From Thermoflexibacter sp. (lineage in GTDB: Bacteria > Bacteroidota > Bacteroidia > Cytophagales > Thermoflexibacteraceae): DNA of 11,693 nt. Made by a program: the position numbers and the translations under genes. A model generated the notes under the pieces. The model searched no databases. It worked only from the letters and a program-made list of their open reading frames with translations, and had not been told where the DNA came from. Shown one piece after another: positions 7,288 through 11,693 of this stretch; position 1 is the stretch's first letter, and each line of letters begins with the position of its first letter. The stretch is taken from contig JALOMS010000085.1 of NCBI GenBank assembly GCA_025455345.1, forward strand, positions 1 through 11,693, written 5' to 3'.

Positions 7288-7312
7288 CAAGCAAATCTCG
7301 ATATTTGCGTAA
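7229..7312 (+). pseudogene. Orphan C-terminal coding fragment at the left junction
   Basis: Immediately after the repeat ends, a frame one base off the rdgB frame reads PFAEELKRIGMPLKYSTTFS, then KQISIFA and a TAA at 7310-7312. The composition is protein-like and it has no start codon, as expected for the tail of a broken gene. I do not recognise the family. Because an immunity gene follows, it could be the end of a lost toxin tip, but this is a guess. Confidence 0.4.
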
Positions 7313-7316
7313 GAGT

Positions 7317-7446
7317 GCGTAGCAAAAGGTAGTAGAATAAGACTATTTTCTTAACTTTCAGCTTTTTACGCAAGTCCATAGACTTGCTCAATAACTTGCT
7401 AAGAGTCGCTGGGCAACACTCCGTCCGCTACGCTTAAATCTACTAC
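7317..7446. repeat. Nested inverted repeats in front of the SUKH-3 gene
   Basis: GCGTAGC (7317-7323) pairs with GCTACGC (7427-7433). GTAGTAGA (7329-7336) has its perfect complement TCTACTAC at 7439-7446. Between them is the hairpin GCAAGTC-CATA-GACTTGC (7370-7387), and just before them GCAAAT-CTCGAT-ATTTGC (7291-7308). The outer pairs overlap and cannot all form at once. The function is unknown; it could be an intergenic repeat unit or a leader structure. Confidence 0.45.
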
Positions 7447-7476
7447 AAATGGGGGTAAAATATAAAAAATAGATTT

Positions 7477-7926
7477 ATGCATACTTACACAAATGAAATA
7501 AAAACAATTTTGCTTAACTCTAAATGGAGAGAGGGAAGAAAGGTATGGATATATAAGGAGAAAATGTGTTTAGCTATAGAAAAATACATTTTAACTCCCA
7601 AAGTAGAGATTTTTCTTCAAGAATATAGTGGATTAAGTATATATTTTAAAACAATTTCAGAGCAACAAGATTTTTTTCATTTTGATGTTTGTAAAGTAAT
7701 CGAAGAATTTGATAAACGATGGATAGATGAAGATTATATTAATAGAATATCAACATCTAACTTATGCGTCATTGGTCAAGCTTATTCAAATCATCTAACT
7801 CTACTTATGGATGAGCTTGGAACAGTATATGGTGGTTATGATGATTTATTATACTTGATAGGTAAAAGTGGAGAAGAAGCTATTGAAAATTTAATAACAA
7901 AAAAAGGAATTATAGAAATAATGTAA
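7477..7926 (+). CDS. SUKH-3 family immunity protein, 149 aa
   Basis: The protein follows the SUKH-3 pattern from end to end: LNSKWREGRKVW (13-24, the W..GR motif), VEIFLQEYSGLSIYF (43-57), FHFD (67-70), then CVIGQAYSNHLTLLMDELG (97-115), TVYGG (116-120) and a helix SGEEAIENLI (131-140). SUKH proteins are immunity factors that neutralise nuclease and other toxin tips of polymorphic toxin systems in bacteria; they act in the cytoplasm. No intact toxin gene is next to it, so this looks like an orphan immunity gene. No promoter is seen directly upstream; the duplicated rdgB promoter at 7106-7138 is the nearest candidate. The coding DNA is AT-rich compared with rdgB. Confidence 0.82.
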   Translation: MHTYTNEIKTILLNSKWREGRKVWIYKEKMCLAIEKYILTPKVEIFLQEYSGLSIYFKTISEQQDFFHFDVCKVIEEFDKRWIDEDYINRISTSNLCVIGQAYSNHLTLLMDELGTVYGGYDDLLYLIGKSGEEAIENLITKKGIIEIM

Positions 7927-7994
7927 CTTCTGTTGTTCGTAGTCTTATTATAACGAGGGGAATCATAGTCAAAAACCTAAAAAATAAATTTTAA

Positions 7995-8276
7995 ATGCAT
8001 ACTTTTACATTTATTATGTCCTATAAAGAAGGGATATATATCCAGCAAAATATAGGCAATACTCATATAGAAGCTTTGCAAAATTGGGCTTTGGATTTAG
8101 ATATAAAAGGAATTAAAGGTTTAGGATTAAAGTCTAAGCAAAATTTAATAAAAAGTTTAAATGATGAATTACATAAGCCAGTTTTGTTAAAAAATTTAAC
8201 AAATGCATGGTGTACTTCTATAATATTAAATGGACATTTAGCAATAATTAATTTTGTAAAAACAGCAAAAAATTGA
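7995..8276 (+). CDS. Unrecognised small protein, candidate immunity factor, 93 aa
   Basis: I cannot assign this protein to a named family. It is soluble, with no signal peptide. It opens with a strand-like segment (MHTFTFIMSYKEGIYIQQN), then a helix with IEALQNWALDLD, a Gly/Lys loop (IKGIKGLGLKSKQNLIKSL), NLTNAWCTSI, and a closing strand (LNGHLAIINFVKTAKN). The small size, position 68 bp after the SUKH-3 gene on the same strand and before an Rhs relic suggest a second immunity protein. The first ten bases of the coding sequence (ATGCATACTT) are the same as those of the SUKH-3 gene, and both follow a similar A/T run, but the rest of the proteins are unrelated. Confidence 0.65.
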   Translation: MHTFTFIMSYKEGIYIQQNIGNTHIEALQNWALDLDIKGIKGLGLKSKQNLIKSLNDELHKPVLLKNLTNAWCTSIILNGHLAIINFVKTAKN

Positions 8277-8347
8277 TTCCTTGTATTGTTGTCTGAGTCT
8301 TTACTACTACGTCTATGTTAGCACACATTGATGACCTAAAGATATAG

Positions 8348-8482
8348 GTCTTAAATGCCCAGACTGCGGTGGTGATGTACGAAAACACTTGCTATCCTTT
8401 TGAACTGAATATGAGAGGGTTGGATTATATTTTAAATTTTGCTAAGGAGGATAAGTTTCAATATAACGGCGATGTATCATAA
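8348..8482 (+). pseudogene. Rhs core relic (end of the RHS-repeat-associated core domain)
   Basis: The open frame after a TAG at 8345 reads VLNAQTAVVMYENTCYPFEL, then NMRGLDYILNFAKEDKFQYN, GDVS and a TAA at 8480-8482. Bacteroidota Rhs proteins end their conserved core with a YYPFG-L-M-G ... NKFQYNGKE pattern, after which the variable toxin tip begins. The fragment keeps this layout but has CYPFEL for YYPFGL, and GDVS followed by a stop in place of GKE. There is no upstream Rhs barrel, so it is a displaced remnant as in orphan toxin/immunity cassettes. An earlier 6-bp-stem inverted repeat (GACCTA/TAGGTC, 8333-8350) marks its start. Confidence 0.6.
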
Positions 8483-8487
8483 ATTTG
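8456..8487 (+). promoter_or_regulatory. Predicted promoter of the secreted 189-aa gene
   Basis: TTTC at 8456-8459 (3 of 4 to the -33 box), a 20-nt spacer, and a perfect TAAATTTG at 8480-8487. The stop codon of the Rhs relic overlaps the -7 box. The expected start near 8494 gives a leader of about 40 nt before the ATG at 8533. Confidence 0.5.
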
Positions 8488-8532
8488 AAAAAAAATGATA
8501 AAAACAACAAGTAAATATCAAATTTTATCCAA

Positions 8533-9102
8533 ATGAGATATTGTTTTATTATTTTAGTTGTATTATGGACAACCTTGTCTTTAGGCTATGTTTGCGGACA
8601 GAGTATAAAAGCAACACCTTGCCCAAAACCTAAGACTACAGAGGAATATTTGCCTTATACACAAACCAAGGTTTTAAATAAGATGAGAGGAGATTGTATA
8701 AGCCATATAATTACTAATGTAGTTGAAAAGTATAAGAAGTCAAAAGACACAATCTATTTAAATATCTATCAAAAAATATATCTTGCTAATGAAAAAAGAA
8801 TAGCACAAGGAGATGAAGTTGTATATATTTGTGTTTCAGGGTCAATATTATTATTTGATAACTTTTCCCATATTATCAATTATCTTTTAGTGAGTAATAA
8901 TAGGGTACTATGTGAGCATATTGTAAAATCAATTATATGTAATAATGATGTTTTTACAACCTCAAAGGCTCGCTATGAGGCTACTCTAAGTGATATAAAT
9001 TGGATGCGAAGCGAAGCTAAAAAATTGAAATTTTCCAAAGAACAAAGTATGTTTTTGGAAAATAAAATTATCAAAGAGATATTGCGTCTTTCTCCTAAAT
9101 AG
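8533..9102 (+). CDS. Unrecognised secreted protein, possible periplasmic immunity factor, 189 aa
   Basis: I do not recognise the family. The N-terminus (MRYCFIILVVLWTTLSLGYV, then CGQS) is a signal peptide, with cleavage probably around residues 22-23; Cys21 is not in a good lipobox. The mature part has five cysteines (30, 55, 100, 127, 136), which may form disulphides. It is mostly helical in appearance, with a hydrophobic patch DEVVYICVSGSILLFDNFSH (94-113) too polar to be a clear membrane span and a charged C-terminus. It follows an Rhs-core relic by 50 bp and has its own predicted promoter. This context suggests an immunity protein against a toxin acting in the periplasm; an effector is the alternative. 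Confidence 0.65.
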   Translation: MRYCFIILVVLWTTLSLGYVCGQSIKATPCPKPKTTEEYLPYTQTKVLNKMRGDCISHIITNVVEKYKKSKDTIYLNIYQKIYLANEKRIAQGDEVVYICVSGSILLFDNFSHIINYLLVSNNRVLCEHIVKSIICNNDVFTTSKARYEATLSDINWMRSEAKKLKFSKEQSMFLENKIIKEILRLSPK

Positions 9103-9251
9103 CTCCCGTTTGTCGTAGAGTTTAGCGCAGCAGAGTAATAGATACGCTATGCTCTCTTGCTGTTATCAGTGTCCTCACCGAAGACGTGCTATTTATTTGA
9201 TAGTCATCATTTTATCTCATAGAACATTATAGAGATGATAGCAACCAAATA

Positions 9252-9301
9252 GGATTTGAACCCTTCATAAGATTTAAAACCTTATGAAGAGTTCAAACTC
9301 C
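9252..9301. repeat. Long imperfect hairpin at the right edge of the insert
   Basis: A 20-base left arm (9252-9271) pairs with a 21-base right arm (9281-9301) around a 9-nt loop. The inner stem CTTCATAAG/CTTATGAAG is perfect over 9 bp. One mismatch (9262/9290) and one bulged base (9298) interrupt the outer part TTTGAAC/GTTCAAA and GGA/TCC. The end of the right arm overlaps the first five bases of the right repeat copy, so the hairpin lies exactly at the breakpoint. Confidence 0.75.
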
Positions 9302-9362
9302 ACCTGCTTTGTGCTTGTCCTAAAAATGTAAGGAAAAACAAGCATAGAAAAATTGAAAAAAG
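9297..9362 (-). pseudogene. Relic of the outer-membrane protein gene (codons 3-24)
   Basis: On the reverse strand these 66 bases are identical to codons 3-24 of the outer-membrane gene at 6377-6946 (signal peptide and first mature residues). The ATG, codon 2 and the leader up to 6989 have been lost through the 57-bp deletion, and everything after codon 24 is replaced by the island. It cannot be expressed as a protein. Confidence 0.85.
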
Positions 9363-9470
9363 GGCTTAGGATACGAGAAATAGGCTTTGAAATGCCAATG
9401 TGCTGTTAAAGGAATGTGAAATGCAAGAAATGATGGGGTGAAGTGCAAAGGAGATGGTTAGCCTTTAAGA

Positions 9471-9503
9471 TTTGAATATTTTACAAAAAAATTACCATCT
9501 TTG
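9471..9503 (+). promoter_or_regulatory. Predicted rdgB promoter
   Basis: TTTG at 9471-9474, a 21-nt spacer, and CATCTTTG at 9496-9503 (7 of 8 to TANNTTTG). The start site would be about 9510, leaving a leader near 28 nt before the ATG at 9538. The same boxes occur in the left repeat copy. Confidence 0.55.
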
Positions 9504-9537
9504 AATCCAAAAAAACAATAACCATTACTACTTGCGT

Positions 9538-10122
9538 ATGAAAAAACTTGTATTTGCTACGCATAATTATAATAAAATCAAGGAGATTCAGGCAAAAATA
9601 CAGGACAAATATCAAATTGTCAGCCTGACCGACTTGGCAGTAGAAGAGGATATTCCTGAAACTGCTGATACCTTTGAAGGCAATGCTTTGATAAAAGCCC
9701 AATATGTTTGGGATAATTTTCAGATAAGTTGTTTTGCTGATGATTCAGGTTTAGAAGTCGATTGTTTAGGTGGAGAACCGGGAGTTTATTCGGCAAGGTA
9801 CGCTGGCTTACAAAAGAATAACCAAGATAACATACATCTTTTGCTAAAAAATTTGGAAGGGCAAATAGATACTAATGCCCAATTCCATACGTGTATTGCC
9901 TTAATTTTAGACGGTCAAGTGTATTTCTTTCATGGAATTATTCGCGGCAAGCTCATCAGGGAGCAAAGAGGAGACAAAGGATTTGGGTATGACCCTATTT
10001 TTATCCCTAATGGTTATGACCGAACTTTTGCGGAAATGGATTTAGCGGAGAAAAATCTGATAAGTCATCGGGCAATTGCCGTAAGTAAATTAATAACATT
10101 TTTAGAGGAAGGGACAAAATAG
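9538..10122 (+). CDS. rdgB: Non-canonical purine NTP pyrophosphatase, RdgB/HAM1 family, 194 aa
   Basis: RdgB hydrolyses ITP, dITP and XTP to the monophosphates plus pyrophosphate, keeping deaminated purines out of DNA and RNA; it is a cytosolic, Mg-dependent dimer. The family motifs are all present: ATHNYNKIKEI (7-17, the nucleotide-binding T..N..K..E motif), TFEGNALIKA (45-54), FADDSGLEVDCLGGEPGVYS (66-85), RYAG, GDKGFGYDPIF (146-156) and SHRAIA (176-181). The length is usual. I chose the ATG at 9538; a TTG two codons earlier (9532) also keeps the frame but adds nothing conserved. The gene follows the right repeat copy and its own promoter, and the copy on the other side of the island holds its first 17 codons. 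Confidence 0.96.
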   Translation: MKKLVFATHNYNKIKEIQAKIQDKYQIVSLTDLAVEEDIPETADTFEGNALIKAQYVWDNFQISCFADDSGLEVDCLGGEPGVYSARYAGLQKNNQDNIHLLLKNLEGQIDTNAQFHTCIALILDGQVYFFHGIIRGKLIREQRGDKGFGYDPIFIPNGYDRTFAEMDLAEKNLISHRAIAVSKLITFLEEGTK

Positions 10123-10203
10123 GTAAGAGAAATCTGTTCTTCTATGCTTATCTTGAGATAGGAAATTGATAAAAGTTGTGATTCATCTTATTTTAGATAA
10201 ATA

Positions 10204-10234
10204 TTTGACCTGTTTTTGATTATGAGTAAATTTT
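10204..10234 (+). promoter_or_regulatory. Predicted promoter between rdgB and xylA
   Basis: TTTG at 10204-10207, a 19-nt spacer, and TAAATTTT at 10227-10234 (7 of 8 to TANNTTTG). The expected start is near 10241, about 70 nt before a strong terminator hairpin and about 150 nt before xylA. It could make a short RNA or an xylA leader. Confidence 0.4.
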
Positions 10235-10309
10235 TTTGTTTTACTTTACAAGTACAATTTTGAACTTTTATTTTTATCCTAAATTCTTTGGATTTATTAT
10301 CAATAGACT

Positions 10310-10336
10310 GCACTTTGTGGGTAAAGTGCTTTTTTT
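10310..10336 (+). terminator. Intrinsic terminator
   Basis: The perfect 7-bp stem GCACTTT/AAAGTGC with a 6-nt loop GTGGGT (10310-10329) is followed by seven T residues. It lies 187 nt after the rdgB stop and 53 nt before xylA, so it separates the two genes, unless it is an attenuator for xylA. Confidence 0.7.
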
Positions 10337-10347
10337 GAAATTGACAA

Positions 10348-10361
10348 TGCAAACGATTGTG
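10348..10361. promoter_or_regulatory. Possible LacI-family operator before xylA
   Basis: TGCAAACGATTGTG has the central CG and flanking AA of LacI/CcpA-type sites and matches TGNAANCGNWNNCA except in the last two bases. It is only partly palindromic. It lies 28 bp before the xylA start, a sensible place for sugar control. It rests on a single short match. Confidence 0.25.
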
Positions 10362-10389
10362 TAAACTAAATCACTAAATTTATAAATCT

Positions 10390-11693
10390 ATGGCTATCAA
10401 TGTAACCTTGGGAGATAAGGTGTATTTCCCCTTTGTAGAAAAAATAGAGTATGAAGGATTTGACTCAGATAATCCTTTGGCATACAAGTATTATGATGAA
10501 AATCGCTTGGTAGGTGGTAAGACCATGAAAGAGCATTTGAGATTTGCAGTAGCCTATTGGCATACCTTCTGTGGGACGGGTGGAGACCCTTTTGGTGTTG
10601 GTACGAAGAATTTCCCTTGGGCTGTCAAATCTGACTCTATAGAACTTGCGAAGGACAAGATGGATGCGGCATTTGAGTTTATATCAAAGATGGGGATACC
10701 TTTTTATTGTTTTCATGATGTGGACGTAGTAGATGAGGGCAGTAACTTGGCAGAGTTTGAGCGTCGTTTGAGGGTTATGGTAGATTATGCCAAAGAAAAA
10801 CAAAAAACTTCGGGTGTAAAATTGTTGTGGGGAACAGCCAACTTATTTTCGCATCCCCGTTATATGAATGGAGCGGCTACTAATCCTGATTTTAGTGTTT
10901 TGGCTTGTGGAGGCGCACAAGTCAAAAATGCAATAGATGCGACGATAGAGTTAGGCGGCACTTGTTATGTATTTTGGGGTGGGCGCGAGGGGTATCTCTC
11001 CTTGCTCAATACCAATATGAAACGAGAGATAGAACATTTGGGTCGTTTCCTACAAATGGCAAGGGATTATGGCAGGAAAATGGGCTTTACAGGTACTTTT
11101 TTGATAGAGCCTAAGCCATGCGAACCTACCAAACACCAATACGACTATGATGCGGCAACGGTGATTGGGTTCTTGCGCCAATATGGATTGGACAAGGATT
11201 TCAAACTTAATCTCGAAACCAATCATGCAACTTTGGCAAATCATACTTTTGCCCACGAACTCCAAGTAGCCGCAGATGCAGGCATGTTAGATAGCATAGA
11301 CGCAAATAGAGGTGATGAACAGAACGGCTGGGATACAGACCAATTCCCTACTAATCTATTCGAGCTAACAGAAGCAATGCTTATTATCTTAGAAGCGGGA
11401 GGTTTCAAACACGGAGGCATTAATTTTGATGCAAAAACACGCCGAAATTCAACAGATTTGGAGGATATTTTCTATGCACATATTGGTGGAATGGACGCTT
11501 TTGCAAGAGCCTTACTTATCGCTCATAATATTTTAGAAAAATCTCCTTATCAGAAATTGCGCCAAGAACGCTATGCTTCTTATGACAGTGGGAAGGGCAA
11601 AGAATTCGAAGATGGCAGGCTGAGTTTAGAAGATTTGAGAGAGATTGCTTTGAACGGCGCAGCACCTAAGCTAATCAGTGGAAAGCAAGAACT
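10390..11693 (+). CDS. xylA: Xylose isomerase, class II, C-terminal end missing
   Basis: XylA converts D-xylose to D-xylulose (and glucose to fructose), the first step of the isomerase route into the pentose phosphate pathway; it is a cytosolic metal-dependent TIM-barrel tetramer. The 434 codons in the window show the catalytic pair His109-Asp110 (CFHDVD), WGGREG (196-201), and the metal ligands in FLIEPKPCEPTKHQYDYD (Glu240, 237-254), NLETNH (Glu276, His279), DANRGD (Asp304) and WDTDQFPT (Asp315, Asp317). FPWAVKSDS and the acidic N-terminal extension mark the longer class II type, usually about 440 aa, so only some ten residues are lost off the right edge. Cys244 stands where relatives often have Met (EPKPMEPTKHQYD). 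Confidence 0.96.
   Translation, partial: MAINVTLGDKVYFPFVEKIEYEGFDSDNPLAYKYYDENRLVGGKTMKEHLRFAVAYWHTFCGTGGDPFGVGTKNFPWAVKSDSIELAKDKMDAAFEFISKMGIPFYCFHDVDVVDEGSNLAEFERRLRVMVDYAKEKQKTSGVKLLWGTANLFSHPRYMNGAATNPDFSVLACGGAQVKNAIDATIELGGTCYVFWGGREGYLSLLNTNMKREIEHLGRFLQMARDYGRKMGFTGTFLIEPKPCEPTKHQYDYDAATVIGFLRQYGLDKDFKLNLETNHATLANHTFAHELQVAADAGMLDSIDANRGDEQNGWDTDQFPTNLFELTEAMLIILEAGGFKHGGINFDAKTRRNSTDLEDIFYAHIGGMDAFARALLIAHNILEKSPYQKLRQERYASYDSGKGKEFEDGRLSLEDLREIALNGAAPKLISGKQE

Larger units (their letters stand above)
7229..9296. other. Inserted immunity-gene island between the direct repeats
   Basis: About 2.07 kb separate the two repeat copies. The contents are, in order: an orphan C-terminal coding fragment, a structured gap, a SUKH-3 immunity gene, a 93-aa gene, an Rhs-core relic, a secreted 189-aa protein gene and a long hairpin. 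All intact genes point the same way. They are visibly richer in A and T than the flanking rdgB and outer-membrane genes. No transposase, integrase or terminal inverted repeat is seen. Confidence 0.7.
9297..9589. repeat. Direct repeat, right copy (293 bp): leads into intact rdgB
   Basis: This is the counterpart of 6875-7228. The left end starts inside codon-aligned outer-membrane gene sequence (ACTCCACCTG), and the right end continues without a break into the full rdgB gene. Compared with the left copy it lacks 57 bp between two TGAAAAAAG words (left copy 6932-6940 and 6989-6997; here a single word at 9354-9362) and a TACT unit just before the rdgB start. Confidence 0.95.

Noticed and set aside
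7093..7290. 65-codon reverse-strand frame across the left junction
   Set aside because: It is antisense to the rdgB fragment, and a similar frame exists opposite intact rdgB at 9481-9702.
8351..8402. CPDCGG zinc-ribbon-like frame (LKCPDCGGDVRKHLLSF)
   Set aside because: Only 17 codons long, has a single Cys pair, and overlaps the better-supported Rhs relic in another frame.
9248..9301. tRNA-like words (GGATTTGAACCC) suggesting a tRNA 3' end used as an attachment site
   Set aside because: The bases belong to a long palindrome, the reverse strand has no acceptor, D or anticodon arm, and the T-arm pairing is poor.
6875..9589. Insertion sequence or composite transposon
   Set aside because: The flanking repeats are direct copies of host genes, and no transposase or terminal inverted repeats are present.
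1..11693. CRISPR array
   Set aside because: No regularly spaced repeats of 25-40 bp and no cas genes were seen.

Overview
The window is AT-rich DNA that fits a member of the Bacteroidota, probably a Cytophagales-like lineage (inference). Signal peptides end in Ala-Gln, the starts have no Shine-Dalgarno sequence, and several promoters match the Bacteroidota pattern TTTG - 19 to 21 nt - TANNTTTG. The family content also fits: a short Crp/Fnr regulator, a LytTR membrane protein, a class II xylose isomerase and an alpha-2-macroglobulin lipoprotein.

Layout: (1) 1-989, minus strand, the N-terminal part of an alpha-2-macroglobulin-like lipoprotein that leaves the window on the left. (2) 990-1804, no gene; it holds 7-bp tandem repeats and a REP-like cluster of hairpins. 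(3) 1805-5182, plus-strand genes: a GreA/GreB-C-like coiled-coil protein, a Crp/Fnr regulator, a secreted SRPBCC protein with an FNR-type operator in front of it, an ACT-domain protein and a membrane-anchored LytTR regulator. (4) 5172-6946, minus strand: an outer-membrane-barrel-like protein followed by a class C beta-lactamase-type lipoprotein, probably one operon. (5) 6875-9589, the accessory region. (6) 9538-10122, rdgB/HAM1, a house-cleaning nucleotide pyrophosphatase. (7) 10390 to the right edge, xylA, nearly complete.

The most unusual part is region 5. The junction between the minus-strand outer-membrane gene and the plus-strand rdgB gene, including the rdgB promoter, is present twice as a direct repeat (6875-7228 and 9297-9589). 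About 2 kb of foreign-looking DNA (7229-9296) lies between the copies. The left copy keeps the whole outer-membrane gene and only 17 codons of rdgB. The right copy keeps the whole rdgB and only 22 codons of the outer-membrane gene. The insert carries a SUKH-3 immunity protein, an unrecognised 93-aa protein, a relic that reads like the conserved end of an Rhs core (PFELNMRG ... KFQYNG), and an unrecognised secreted 189-aa protein. I read it as a decayed polymorphic-toxin (Rhs) immunity island. Recombination between the repeats should be able to remove it while restoring both flanking genes.

A second coherent unit is the Crp/Fnr gene, a perfect TTGA-N6-TCAA site just after its stop codon, and the SRPBCC gene. 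The regulator carries the ExxSR recognition-helix pattern of FNR, which is the pattern expected for that site.
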